The translations under genes and the position numbers were made by a program. From Halorubrum amylolyticum (GTDB lineage Archaea; Halobacteriota; Halobacteria; Halobacteriales; Haloferacaceae), in NCBI RefSeq assembly GCF_004114995.1, contig NZ_SDJP01000018.1, positions 1 through 64,000 on the forward strand: 64,000 nt of DNA. Direction: 5' to 3'. Each line of letters begins with the position of its first letter. Positions within the stretch are counted from its first letter, which is position 1. The notes below the pieces were generated by a model. It worked only from the letters and a program-made list of their open reading frames with translations, was not told where the DNA came from and ran no database searches. Below are positions 33,075 to 42,033 of the stretch, one piece after another.

Positions 33075-33623
33075 TTAGCGGTCCTCGTCGGGCACGTCGT
33101 GGGTCCACCGCGGTTCAATCTCCCGATTCGCGAGGACGACGCGGTCGCCGCCGTCCGTGTCGATCCGGGTCTTCCGGAGCTCGATCGCCGCGACCGTTCC
33201 CGTCACGCCCTTCGCTTCGACGCGGTAGCCGACGTTGAAGTCGGGGTCGCGAAGGAGATAGACCCCCGCCACCGTATCCTCGATCATCTCGGAGAGCGCG
33301 TACGAGACGCCCAGCGCGATGAAGCCGACGGCGGTGCCGAGACTCGCCGCGATGTCGCCCATGCCGACGACCTTCAGGAACGTCAGCGCGACGCCGAACC
33401 ACAGGAAGATCGCCACGAGCGTGGCGATGAGATCGCCCACGAGCTCGCGGTCGCCGACATACACTCGATCGATCGAGGACCGGACGAGCGCGAGAACGAT
33501 TCGGACGGTCACGTACGCCAGCGCGAGAAAGACCACCCCCGAGAGCAGCCGGGGGATCGCGACCGCCACGCCGTCGAGGAAGTTCGTGATCGACCGCGTC
33601 AAAAGCGACGGAAGCGTCGTCAT
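33075..33623 (-). CDS. MscS-family mechanosensitive channel
   Basis: Small channel of 182 aa. Helices lie at about 13-33, 57-80 and 85-108, the last being the pore-type helix GTAVGFIALGVSYALSEMIE, followed by a beta domain ending KTRIDTDGGDRVVLANREIE. It lacks the long C-terminal alpha/beta domain of E. coli MscS, as many archaeal members do. It would release solutes on hypo-osmotic shock. It is transcribed towards rps2 and divergently from mevalonate kinase. Confidence 0.82.
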   Translation of the reverse strand: MTTLPSLLTRSITNFLDGVAVAIPRLLSGVVFLALAYVTVRIVLALVRSSIDRVYVGDRELVGDLIATLVAIFLWFGVALTFLKVVGMGDIAASLGTAVGFIALGVSYALSEMIEDTVAGVYLLRDPDFNVGYRVEAKGVTGTVAAIELRKTRIDTDGGDRVVLANREIEPRWTHDVPDEDR

Positions 33624-33752
33624 GGTGCGCACGACGGCGGCCGTCGGTGAAAAGCTGACGGGGGTCGGAGTGGCGTTCCCGTCCGGCGTCCGTCCCCGTC
33701 TGAGGGGACGGCAAGCGCAACGCCTGTAAGCACGCGGGGAGAGGGGATTCGT

Positions 33753-34787
33753 ATGACCGTCTGTGAAGCGCCGGGGAAGGTGTACCTCTTCGGCGAACAC
33801 GCCGTCGTCTACGGCGAGCCCGCCGTCCCGGCGGCGATCGAGCGGCGCGCCACGGTGACCGCCGAGCCCCGGTCGGACGACCACGTCCGCGTCGAGGCCG
33901 AGGATCTCTCGCTCGACGGATTCACCGTCGAGTACGCCGGCGACGCCGGCGACCGTCCCGACGTGGACGTGCCGACTCCGCTGGTCGAGGCCGCGATGGG
34001 GTACGTCGACGCCGCGGTCGAGCAGGCGCGAGACGCGGCCGACGCCCCCGATGCCGGCTTCGACATCACCGTCGAGAGCGACATTCCGCTGGGTGCGGGG
34101 TTGGGATCGTCGGCCGCCGTCGTCGTCGCGGGGATCGACGCCGCGACCCGCGCGATCGGGGAACCGCTGGATCGCCGCGAGCTGGCCGACCGCGCGTACC
34201 GCGCGGAGTTCGAGGTGCAGGACGGGCAGGCCTCCCGCGCCGACACGTTCTGCTCGACGATGGGGGGTGCGGTCCGTGTCGAGGGCGACGACTGCGAGCC
34301 GATCGAGGCGCCCAACCTCCCCTTCGTCGTCGGCTTCGACGGCGGCGCCGGCGACACCGGCGAGCTCGTCGCCGGCGTCGACGAGCTCCGCGAGGAGTAC
34401 GGGTTCGCCGCCGACACCGTCGAGTCGATCGGTGAGCTGGTACGAACCGGCGAGGGGCTGCTCGAAGGCGCCGTCCCGGAAGGAACGCCGAGCGCCGACG
34501 CGGAGCCGTCGCCGGAGCTGCTCGCGGAGCTGGGCGAGCTGATGGACTTCAACCACGGACTGTTAGCCGCGCTCGGCGTCTCCGCGCGCTCGCTCGACGC
34601 GATGGTGTGGGCCGCCCGCGACGCCGGCGCCCACGGCGCGAAGCTCACCGGCGCGGGCGGCGGCGGCTGCATCGTCGCGCTCGACGCGAGCGACGCGACG
34701 GAGACGGCGCTCTCGTTCACGCAGGGCTGCGAGGACGCGTTCCGGGCGGAGCTCGCGACCGAGGGCGTCCGGGTGGTGGAGCCGTGA
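33753..34787 (+). CDS. mvk: mevalonate kinase
   Basis: GHMP kinase of 344 aa. N-terminal APGKVYLFGEHAVVYGEPAV, ATP loop PLGAGLGSSAAVVVAG and the C-terminal KLTGAGGGGCIVAL motif are diagnostic. It phosphorylates mevalonate for isoprenoid synthesis, which in archaea supplies membrane lipids and, here, the bacterioruberin made by the cluster at 7.7-10.9 kb. Its stop overlaps the GTG of the isopentenyl phosphate kinase gene. Confidence 0.94.
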   Translation: MTVCEAPGKVYLFGEHAVVYGEPAVPAAIERRATVTAEPRSDDHVRVEAEDLSLDGFTVEYAGDAGDRPDVDVPTPLVEAAMGYVDAAVEQARDAADAPDAGFDITVESDIPLGAGLGSSAAVVVAGIDAATRAIGEPLDRRELADRAYRAEFEVQDGQASRADTFCSTMGGAVRVEGDDCEPIEAPNLPFVVGFDGGAGDTGELVAGVDELREEYGFAADTVESIGELVRTGEGLLEGAVPEGTPSADAEPSPELLAELGELMDFNHGLLAALGVSARSLDAMVWAARDAGAHGAKLTGAGGGGCIVALDASDATETALSFTQGCEDAFRAELATEGVRVVEP

Positions 34788-35596
34788 GCCCGACTCGGGA
34801 GGTGGCCGAGACGGACGGAACAGAGGGGGCGGACGAGGCCGCACCGCCCGTCGTGCTCAAGCTCGGCGGGAGCCTGATCACGGAGAAGGACCGCCCGGAG
34901 ACGCTCGACGACGCGGCGCTCGACGCGGCCTGCGACGCGGTCGCGGGCGCGCTCGCGGACGGCGCGGTCGAGCGACTCGTCGTCGTCCACGGCGGCGGGA
35001 GCTTCGGCCACCACCACGCCAGCGAACGCGGCGTCTCGACGACCGCGGGCACGGGCGACGCCGACGCGGTGATGGACGTTCACGGCGCGATGACGAGGCT
35101 GAACCGCGCCGTCCTCGACCGGCTCCACGACCGGGACGTGCCCGCGGTTCCGGTCCACCCGCTTTCTCTTTCGGCCCGCACAGAGGGGGCCGACGGTGAC
35201 CTCGACCTCCCGCTTTCCTCGACGGCGACGCTGCTCGGCGAGGGGTTCGTTCCCGTGCTCCACGGCGACGGGGTCGCGACCGCGGGCGCGGGCGTCACCG
35301 TCGTCTCCGGCGACGAGCTGGTCGTCGAACTGGCCGCGGGGCTCGGCGCGCGGCGAGTCGGCGTCTGCTCGACGGTGCCGGGCGTCCTCGACGGCGACGG
35401 CGACGTGATCCCCGCCATCGACTCGTTCGAGGCGGTCGCCGACGCGCTGGGCGCGAGCGACGCGACCGACGTGTCGGGCGGGATGGCGGCGAAGGTCCGG
35501 GAGCTGCTGGCGCTCGACGCGCCGGCACACGTGTTCGGCGCCGCGGGGCTGGAGCCGTTCCTGCGGGGCGAGGACGCCGGAACGCGGATCGGCTAG
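34784..35596 (+). CDS. ipk: isopentenyl phosphate kinase
   Basis: Amino acid kinase fold enzyme of 270 aa. KLGGSLITEKDRPE holds the catalytic Lys, and VVHGGGSFGHHHASERG contains the His that marks IPK within the family. It converts isopentenyl phosphate to the diphosphate, the last step of the archaeal variant mevalonate pathway. GTG 34784 is coupled to mvk. Its 3' end overlaps the convergent regulator gene by 4 bp. Confidence 0.93.
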   Translation: MSPTREVAETDGTEGADEAAPPVVLKLGGSLITEKDRPETLDDAALDAACDAVAGALADGAVERLVVVHGGGSFGHHHASERGVSTTAGTGDADAVMDVHGAMTRLNRAVLDRLHDRDVPAVPVHPLSLSARTEGADGDLDLPLSSTATLLGEGFVPVLHGDGVATAGAGVTVVSGDELVVELAAGLGARRVGVCSTVPGVLDGDGDVIPAIDSFEAVADALGASDATDVSGGMAAKVRELLALDAPAHVFGAAGLEPFLRGEDAGTRIG

Positions 35597-36360
35597 GCCG
35601 GGTCGTCCGCGGCCGGTTCGGCCCCGCGAATGATACACACGTGGCCGCCGTCGGTCGTGTGGGTGAGGACGAGCCGTTCGCGCACCCGTCCGCCGTCGGC
35701 GCAGTCGACCGTCGCCTCGCCGGACCAGTGTCCCTCCTCGGTCACGATCGGGAGGATCTCGTCGGTGAACCGCTCGACCTCGTCGTCGGGGTAGAACCGC
35801 TCCCAGTGGGTCCCGACCAGCGTCTCCGGGTCGATCCCGTACACCGACGCGTACGCCTCGTTGGCGAAGAGGTACGTCCCGTCGGCGTCCAGGATTCCGA
35901 TCGGCTCGCTCGCGGCCTCCAGCGCGGCGATGCTGCGTTCGACCTGCCGGCCGAGCCGATGGCGATCGACCGCGTTGCGGAGTCTATTGACGAGCATCTC
36001 GAACTGGTCGGCGCCGCCGCCCTTCTGAAGGTAGTCGGTGACGCCGGCCGAAATCGCCTCGCTGGCGACCTCCTCGCTCCCCTTCCCCGTGAAGAGGACG
36101 AACGGGAGCTCCGGGTCGACCTCGCGGACGCGTTTGAGGAGGTCGATCCCGGTTCCGTCCGGGAGGTCGTAGTCGCAGACGACGGCGTCGAACGACCCCT
36201 CCTCGAACCGCTCGACGGCGTCCCCCGCCGTCGAAACCGACTCGTGGTCGATCCGGCCGTCGAGCCGATCGAGGTACGTCGCGGTGAGTTCGGCGAACGC
36301 CGGGTCGTCCTCGACGTGGAGCAGGCGAACCGTCGCCGCCGATCCCGTCCCGTCGTGCAT
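35593..36360 (-). CDS. receiver-PAS response regulator
   Basis: Soluble protein of 255 aa. The receiver domain (10-125) has the acidic pair in HVEDD, phospho-acceptor Asp63 in VCDYDLP, Thr91 in LFTGKGSEEVASEAISAG and Lys113. A PAS domain (about 142-245) follows with GILDADGTYLFANEAYASVY. There is no DNA-binding or catalytic output, so it probably passes signals by protein contact. The gene at 52859 is a paralogue with two PAS domains. No kinase is adjacent. Confidence 0.82.
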   Translation of the reverse strand: MHDGTGSAATVRLLHVEDDPAFAELTATYLDRLDGRIDHESVSTAGDAVERFEEGSFDAVVCDYDLPDGTGIDLLKRVREVDPELPFVLFTGKGSEEVASEAISAGVTDYLQKGGGADQFEMLVNRLRNAVDRHRLGRQVERSIAALEAASEPIGILDADGTYLFANEAYASVYGIDPETLVGTHWERFYPDDEVERFTDEILPIVTEEGHWSGEATVDCADGGRVRERLVLTHTTDGGHVCIIRGAEPAADDPA

Positions 36361-36500
36361 ATCGGTAGAGGTCTTCGTCGCGGCATAAACACTTCGGGGG
36401 ATTCGTCCGTGCGGAGCGTCCCCTCCCTGGACGACGGCCCGACGGCGCCGCTCGGAGACCGTACAGAACCCTTATTCGACCCACGGCCCTCCCCTCGGAC

Positions 36501-37544
36501 ATGAACGAAGCGGACGTACGGGAGCTGTTGGCCGACGTTCGGGACCCCGACCTCGGCGACGACGTCGTCTCGCTCGGACTGGTGAACGACATCGAAGTGG
36601 AGGAGGAGACGGGAGAGATCCGCGTCTCGCTCGCGCTCGGCGCGCCCTTCTCCCCGAACGAGTCGGAAATCGCCGACGACGTCCGGGCGGCGCTCGCCGA
36701 CACCGGCCTTGACGTGGAGCTGTCGGCGTCGATCCCGGACGAGTTGGACCCCGACGAGCAGGTGCTCCCCGGCGTGAAGAACGTGATCGCGGTCGCCTCC
36801 GGAAAGGGCGGCGTCGGGAAGTCGACGATGGCCGTCAACCTCGCGGCGGGGCTCTCGGCGCTCGGCGCGCGGGTCGGCCTCTTCGACGCCGACGTGTACG
36901 GGCCGAACGTCCCGCGGATGGTCTCGGCCGAGGAGCGTCCGGAGACCGACGGCGAGACGATCGTCCCCCCCGAGCGCTTCGGCGCGAAGCTGATGAGCAT
37001 GGACTTCCTCACCGGCGAGGACGACCCCGTCATCTGGCGCGGGCCGATGGTCCACAAGATCATCACCCAGCTCGTCGAGGACGTGGAGTGGGGCGAACTG
37101 GACTACCTCGTGATGGACCTGCCGCCCGGCACCGGCGACACCCAGCTCACGATCCTCCAGACGCTCCCGCTGACGGGGGCCGTGATCGTCACGACGCCGC
37201 AGGAAGTCGCGCTCGACGACGCGGTGAAGGGGCTCCGGATGTTCGGCAAACACGACACGAACGTGCTCGGGATCGCCGAGAACATGGCCGGCTTCCGGTG
37301 TCCCGACTGCGGCGGCTTCCACGAGATCTTCGGCTCCGGCGGCGGGAAGGCGCTGGCGCAGGAACACGAGCTTCCCTTCCTGGGCGGCGTCCCGCTCGAC
37401 CCCGCGGTCCGGACCGGGGGCGACGACGGCGAGCCGGTGGTCTTAGAGGAGGGCGAGACCGCGGACGCGTTCAAGGTGATCGTCGAGAACGTCGCGAACA
37501 ACGCCGGGGTCGTGCGCCGCCGCGGGGTGAGCGGGGGACGATGA
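36501..37544 (+). CDS. Mrp/NBP35-type Fe-S cluster carrier ATPase
   Basis: Protein of 347 aa. Residues 1-85 form a MIP18/DUF59 domain; the P-loop ATPase follows with the deviant Walker A ASGKGGVGKSTMAVNLAAGL (99-118), LDYLVMDLPPGTGDTQLT and the Fe-S site motif CPDCGGFHEIFG with two cysteines. Family members assemble and transfer Fe-S clusters to apoproteins. The next gene starts in an ATGA overlap. Confidence 0.9.
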   Translation: MNEADVRELLADVRDPDLGDDVVSLGLVNDIEVEEETGEIRVSLALGAPFSPNESEIADDVRAALADTGLDVELSASIPDELDPDEQVLPGVKNVIAVASGKGGVGKSTMAVNLAAGLSALGARVGLFDADVYGPNVPRMVSAEERPETDGETIVPPERFGAKLMSMDFLTGEDDPVIWRGPMVHKIITQLVEDVEWGELDYLVMDLPPGTGDTQLTILQTLPLTGAVIVTTPQEVALDDAVKGLRMFGKHDTNVLGIAENMAGFRCPDCGGFHEIFGSGGGKALAQEHELPFLGGVPLDPAVRTGGDDGEPVVLEEGETADAFKVIVENVANNAGVVRRRGVSGGR

Positions 37545-37939
37545 GCGGGGAGCGAAGCGGGTCGGACGGCGACGGGAAAGACGAGGAGGGCGACGGGAAA
37601 GACGAGAGGGGCGACGGGAAAGACGAGGGGGGCGACGGAACGGCGGGCGAGGAGTGCGAGCCAGACGCCCTCGACGCCGCCGGCGTCGATCCGGTCGTCC
37701 CCGAGTCGGCCGCGGACGCGGCGGGCGAGGCGTTCGCCGAGGACGACGAGGTCCGAGGGTTCCTCCGCGATATCGCCGCCGACGTGCGGGGCGACAGCTC
37801 CGAGAGCAAGCAGCTCTCGGCGATCCTCTACCGCGTGTCGGACCTGTACGACTCAGAGGAGCAGACCTCGTCCGAGGAGATCTACCTCAACGTCCGGCAC
37901 ATCATGCGGATCAAAGCGCAGGGCGGGATCGAGCGATGA
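37541..37939 (+). CDS. conserved haloarchaeal protein with GDGKDE repeats
   Basis: Protein of 132 aa. Residues 1-55 are low complexity with three repeats of (E/R/G)GDGKDE; the conserved-looking part is helical, VRGFLRDIAADVRGDSSESK and AILYRVSDLYDSEEQTSSEE, ending NVRHIMRIKAQGGIER. Overlap with the Mrp gene suggests a linked role, possibly as accessory protein, but I do not recognise a characterised family. Confidence 0.6.
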   Translation: MSGERSGSDGDGKDEEGDGKDERGDGKDEGGDGTAGEECEPDALDAAGVDPVVPESAADAAGEAFAEDDEVRGFLRDIAADVRGDSSESKQLSAILYRVSDLYDSEEQTSSEEIYLNVRHIMRIKAQGGIER

Positions 37940-38041
37940 CGGGACACCGCCGGCGCTCGCCGGCGGGAAATCCGTCGGCGAGCGCCGCGTCGCCGGAGCC
38001 GACCGCCGGGTTTTAGGTGTCGCTGCGCCGAACGCTCGGCC

Positions 38042-38506
38042 ATGTTCGACACGATCGTGATCGCGACCGACGGCTCCGACAGCGTCCGCCGGGCCGTCGG
38101 CGTCGCGGTCGACGTCGCCGCGCGGTTCGACGCGGAGGTCCACGCCGTCTACGTCGTCGACAGCGGCGAGGTCGAATCCACGCCGGACGAGGTCCGCGAC
38201 GACCTCCGCGACGCGCTCGACGATCGCGGGGGGGACGCGCTCGACGAGGTGACCGACGCCGCGACCGCGCGCGACGCGGCGCTCGACATCACGACCGAGG
38301 TGCGGGAGGGCCGTCCGGCCCCCGAGATCGCCGGGTACGCCCGGGACGTCGACGCCGACGTGGTCGCGATGGGGACGCGCGGGCGCCACGGCGAGAACCG
38401 GTTCCTCATCGGCTCGGTCGCCGAGCGCGTCGTCCGGACGTGCCCGATCCCGGTGCTTACCGTCCGCCAGCTCACCGACGAGGACCCGCGGCGGACGACG
38501 ATCTGA
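38042..38506 (+). CDS. universal stress protein, UspA family
   Basis: Protein of 154 aa with a single Usp domain. MFDTIVIATDGSDSVRRAVG starts it and GTRGRHGENRFLIGSVAERV is the ATP-binding G-2x-G-9x-GS loop, so it belongs to the nucleotide-binding class. Usp proteins respond to stress and starvation with poorly known targets. It is flanked by unrelated genes; a second Usp gene lies at 42034. Confidence 0.88.
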   Translation: MFDTIVIATDGSDSVRRAVGVAVDVAARFDAEVHAVYVVDSGEVESTPDEVRDDLRDALDDRGGDALDEVTDAATARDAALDITTEVREGRPAPEIAGYARDVDADVVAMGTRGRHGENRFLIGSVAERVVRTCPIPVLTVRQLTDEDPRRTTI

Positions 38507-38595
38507 GGGGCTGGGGCGGGTTCGCGTCAGAGCGGTCAGACGGGTCGACCGCCCGAGAACGGCGGAGTTTTCCCGCTCCCGCTCGGCTCGACGGT

Positions 38596-39852
38596 ATGGA
38601 CGACGAACTCATCGACGAGGGGGACATCCCCCGCTCGCGGTACACGCGGCTGCCGGGGAAGGGGTTCTTCTACCCGGACTCGCTGGACGAGGAGCGCGCC
38701 GAGCGGCGCGCGAAGGAAGCGATCGAGGGGAGCGAGGCGGTCGTCATCGCCGACGGCGACGCCGACGGCCTCGCCTGCGCGGCGATGATCCGGGAGGCGT
38801 ACGACGCCGCGCTCGACGCCGCGGACTTCGAGGCGACCGTCGCGGGGCGGCTGGACGACGAGGAAGCAGACGGTTCCGAATCTGAGGACGAAGTCGAGGA
38901 CCCCACCGAGGACGCCCACACGCAGTCACCGGTCGGGCTGGTCGCCGCCGGGCCGTACTCCATCGACACGTCGCTCGAACGCGTGCTCGCGCACGCCGAC
39001 GACGACGTGGATCTCTTCGTCTGTGACCTCTGTCCCGACGACTACGAGTGGGTCGCCGAGCCGCTGGAGGCGCTCGCGGAGTCGACCGACTCGATCCGGT
39101 GGTTCGACCACCACCAGTGGGACGAGGCGACCGCCGCCGCGGTCCGAGACCTCGGCGTCGACCTCGTGGTCGGCGAGTCAGACGAGGAGTGTACCGCCGA
39201 CGTGGCGCTCCGCTCGCTCGATCACGAGTTCGACGAGCGGTGGGCCGAGCTGGCCGCCGTGACGCGCGATCACGACCTCTGGATCAAGGAGGACCCGCGC
39301 TCCGACGATCTGGCTGACTACTCCTACTGGGCCGACAGCGAGGAGTACGCGGCGATCGTGGGCGCGTACGGCGCCGACCTCCCCGGGCCGGTTCGGGAGT
39401 TCGTCGCCGACCGGCGCGTCGAGAAGGAGGCCCGGATCGACGCCGCCGTCGAGCGCGCGGTCACCCACGAGATCGGCGAGTGGACCGTCGCGGTGACGTA
39501 CGGCCGGTGCTCGCAGAACGAGGTCGCCGAGGCGGTCCGGGAGCGGGGGGTCGACGCCGCGGTGATCGTCAAGCCCGCCGGTTCCGCGTCGATCCGCGGC
39601 TCCGAGGAGTTCCGGCACGCCCACGAGGTCGCCGGGAAGGTGAACGGGGGCGGTCACCCGCAGGCGGCCGGCTGCAAGCCCGACATCTACGACGACATGC
39701 TCGATTACGCCCACCACTGGACGACCGAGGGACAGGCCTGCAAGCGGGTCATCCTCGCGGCGTTCGAGGCGGTCGCGGCGGAGGTCGCGGAAGCGGGGGA
39801 GGAGGACGAAGTCGACCAAAACGAAATCGAGGGCGACGGCGACGACGAGTAG
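38596..39852 (+). CDS. DHH/DHHA1 phosphoesterase
   Basis: Protein of 418 aa. Motif I is VIADGDADGLACAAMI (Asp53, Asp55, Asp57), the name-giving DHH is at 171-173 in RWFDHHQWD, and the DHHA1 domain ends with NGGGHPQAAGCKPD. There is an acidic insertion near 95-110 and an acidic tail. Related archaeal proteins are RecJ-like exonucleases (GAN) or oligonucleotide phosphatases. Without a replisome context I cannot choose between them. ATG 38596 follows a divergent stretch with no coding look. Confidence 0.85.
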   Translation: MDDELIDEGDIPRSRYTRLPGKGFFYPDSLDEERAERRAKEAIEGSEAVVIADGDADGLACAAMIREAYDAALDAADFEATVAGRLDDEEADGSESEDEVEDPTEDAHTQSPVGLVAAGPYSIDTSLERVLAHADDDVDLFVCDLCPDDYEWVAEPLEALAESTDSIRWFDHHQWDEATAAAVRDLGVDLVVGESDEECTADVALRSLDHEFDERWAELAAVTRDHDLWIKEDPRSDDLADYSYWADSEEYAAIVGAYGADLPGPVREFVADRRVEKEARIDAAVERAVTHEIGEWTVAVTYGRCSQNEVAEAVRERGVDAAVIVKPAGSASIRGSEEFRHAHEVAGKVNGGGHPQAAGCKPDIYDDMLDYAHHWTTEGQACKRVILAAFEAVAAEVAEAGEEDEVDQNEIEGDGDDE

Positions 39853-39931
39853 ACGGTCGCCCGCGAGCGAGCCGCCGACCCCGCCGACGAACCGCGTACT
39901 TTCATACCGCACGGCGACGCTGTTTCCACGC

Positions 39932-40954
39932 ATGACGGACATCCTCGTGGCCGGCGAGACGCTCGTCGACCTGCTTCCCGGGGCGGGCGAGACGTTGCGC
40001 GACGTGGACGGCTTCACGCACCGCCCGGGCGGCGCTCCGGCCAACGTCGCGGTCGGGCTCTCGCGGCTCGGCTCGGCGCCGGCGTTCTGGACCCGGCTCG
40101 GAGACGACCCCTTCGGCGACTTCCTGCGGGAGACCCTCGACGGGGAGGGCGTCCCGGACGCGCTCTCCCGCCGCATCGGCGGCAACACCACCCTCGCGGT
40201 GGTCTCGCCGCCGGGCGTCGACGGCCGGCGGTTCCGCTTTTACGGCTCTCGGGACGTGACGTTCGGGTTCGAACCCGACGCGGTCCCGACGGACGCGCTG
40301 GCGTCCGTCTCGTGGGTCCACCTCGGCGGCGTCGCCCTGACGCACCCTGCGGGCCGGACGGCGATGCGCGAGCTGGCGGCCGCGGCCGACGAGCGCGGCT
40401 GCACCGTCTCGTTCGACGTGAACTATCGTCCGGATCTCGTTCCGGAGGGAGAGCGAGACGCGGTGATCGATGCGATCCGCGCGATCCTCGCGGACGCCGA
40501 CGTGGCGTTTGCCAGCGACGAGGACGTGGCGGCGACCGGCATCTCCTCGCACGAGGGCGAAGAGCTGGCGCGGGACCTGCTGGAGTTCGGGCCGCACACG
40601 GCGGTCGTCACCCTCGGCTCCGCCGGCGCGATCGCGGCGAGCTCGGCCGCGGCGCCGTGGGGCGAGACGACCGCGCGCCACGGCGGATTCTCGGTCGAGG
40701 CGGTCGACGCCACCGGCGCGGGCGACGCGTTCACCTCCGGGCTGATCGCCCGGCTGGTCGCGTGGGCGGACGGCGCTGCCGGTCGCGCCGACCCCGTCGT
40801 CGGGGACCCTGCCGGCACTCCCTCCGGCCTCGGCGACGCGCTCGCGTTCGCCAACGCGACCGCCGCGCTCTCGGTGCGAGACCGCGGTGGCATGACGGCG
40901 CTCCCCGACCGCGAGTCCGTCGAGACCTTCGTCGCGGAGCGACAGTCGCGATAG
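39932..40954 (+). CDS. PfkB-family carbohydrate kinase (fructokinase-like)
   Basis: Kinase of 340 aa. The N-terminal GETLVDLLPG and RPGGAPANVAVGLSRLG, and the C-terminal DATGAGDAFTSGLIARL (catalytic Asp and anion hole), are the two PfkB signatures. The pattern is closest to fructokinase and 2-keto-3-deoxygluconate kinase types. In haloarchaea fructose is phosphorylated through related ketohexokinases, so a sugar role is likely but the substrate is not fixed by sequence alone. Confidence 0.85.
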   Translation: MTDILVAGETLVDLLPGAGETLRDVDGFTHRPGGAPANVAVGLSRLGSAPAFWTRLGDDPFGDFLRETLDGEGVPDALSRRIGGNTTLAVVSPPGVDGRRFRFYGSRDVTFGFEPDAVPTDALASVSWVHLGGVALTHPAGRTAMRELAAAADERGCTVSFDVNYRPDLVPEGERDAVIDAIRAILADADVAFASDEDVAATGISSHEGEELARDLLEFGPHTAVVTLGSAGAIAASSAAAPWGETTARHGGFSVEAVDATGAGDAFTSGLIARLVAWADGAAGRADPVVGDPAGTPSGLGDALAFANATAALSVRDRGGMTALPDRESVETFVAERQSR

Positions 40955-41021
40955 AAAGACGGGCGGTGGCGGCGGTCGTCCCCCGGCGGTACGAGCCGCT
41001 TGCCCTCAGCGCGGCGGACGC

Positions 41022-41067
41022 GCGCTCTACTCCTCGACCGTGACGCGCTCTACTCCTCGACCGTGAC
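41022..41067. repeat. 23-bp tandem duplication at the cyclophilin 3' end
   Basis: Two perfect copies of GCGCTCTACTCCTCGACCGTGAC (first seen 41022-41044, then 41045-41067) include the stop codon and the last five codons of the gene on the minus strand. The outer copy is outside the coding region. Confidence 0.85.
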
Positions 41068-41616
41068 GCGCTCGATCTCGACGGTGTCGCGGGGCTCGTC
41101 GCGGCGGTCGGTCGGGACGGCGCCGATCTCCTCGACCACGTCCATCCCGTCGATCACCTGCCCGAAGACGGCGTGCTTGCCGTCGAGGTGGGGCGTGGCG
41201 TCCAGCGTGACGAAGAACTGCGAGCCGTTCGTGTTCGGGCCGGAGTTCGCCATCGAGAGGATTCCCGGACCGTCGTGGGTCAGGTCGTCGTGGAACTCGT
41301 CGTCGAACTGGTAGCCGGGGCCGCCGCGGCCGTTCTCCTGTGGGTCGCCGCCCTGGATCATGAAGTCCTCGATAACGCGGTGGAAGACGTTGCCCTCGTA
41401 CAGCGAGTCGCCGCGGACCTCGCCGCTCTCGGGGTCCTCCCACGTGTTCGTGTCGCGGGCCGGCTCCGCGTCGGCGGCGGGGTCGTGGCGCGCCAGCCCG
41501 AGGAAGTTCTCGACCGACTTCGGCGCGCGGTCGGCGAACAGCTCGGCGACGACGTCGCCGTGGTTCGTGTGAAGCGTCACCTGCGGGTTGTCGGGGTTGG
41601 AAACCTCTCGTGCCAT
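41050..41616 (-). CDS. cyclophilin-type peptidyl-prolyl isomerase
   Basis: Protein of 188 aa. FHRVIEDFMIQGGDP, SQFFVTLDATPHLDGKHAVFG and the central loop match bacterial/archaeal cyclophilins; the catalytic Arg is in HRVI. An insertion of about 25 acidic residues (DPAADAEPARDTNTWEDPE) lies between the first strands. It catalyses proline isomerisation in folding proteins and has no signal peptide. The 3' end has been tandem-duplicated, leaving an extra copy of the last codons after the stop. Confidence 0.92.
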   Translation of the reverse strand: MAREVSNPDNPQVTLHTNHGDVVAELFADRAPKSVENFLGLARHDPAADAEPARDTNTWEDPESGEVRGDSLYEGNVFHRVIEDFMIQGGDPQENGRGGPGYQFDDEFHDDLTHDGPGILSMANSGPNTNGSQFFVTLDATPHLDGKHAVFGQVIDGMDVVEEIGAVPTDRRDEPRDTVEIERVTVEE

Positions 41617-41755
41617 GTCTCCGCGGAGGGGCGCCCGTCTGAAAACCCTGCCCATCCGCGGCGTGGCGTGGCGGGGGGTCGGCGGGTCGCCCACCGCTCC
41701 CACCGCGTCGGACGGAAACGGCGCCCTTATGGGCCGAGACCGCCGAACTGCCGAC

Positions 41756-41956
41756 ATGAGTTCCACGCCCGTGTTAACGATCGCGGCGCTCGTCGTCGGC
41801 CTCTCCGTCGGCGCGCTGTTCGCCTTCCTCCGCGTTCCGATCCCCGCTCCGCCCGAGCTGCCGGGCGTGGTGGCGATCGTGGGGATCTACCTCGGCTTCA
41901 AGCTCGTCGGCTACGCCGGCGTCGGCTTCGACCTGCTCGACGAGCTCGGGCTGTAG
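41756..41956 (+). CDS. XapX domain membrane protein
   Basis: Protein of 66 aa with two hydrophobic helices. LSVGALFAFLRVPIPAPPEL and VVAIVGIYLGFKL fit the XapX/DUF1427 family of tiny membrane proteins, function unknown. ATG 41756 is chosen; longer frames begin in the cyclophilin promoter region. Confidence 0.72.
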   Translation: MSSTPVLTIAALVVGLSVGALFAFLRVPIPAPPELPGVVAIVGIYLGFKLVGYAGVGFDLLDELGL

Positions 41957-42033
41957 CGCCGCCCTCTCCGCGGTCGTCGCTTCTCTCTGCGACGGCCGGT
42001 ACCGTTTTGCACCCGGCGGGCGGACCGTCCCGT

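Noticed and set aside
33075..34556. Very long minus frame covering mscS and part of mevalonate kinase
   Set aside because: The upstream two thirds are antisense to mvk; only 33075-33623 is the channel.
35742..37367. 541-codon minus frame opposite the Mrp gene
   Set aside because: It is antisense to the Mrp ATPase and out of frame with the receiver-PAS protein; high GC makes such long shadow frames common here.
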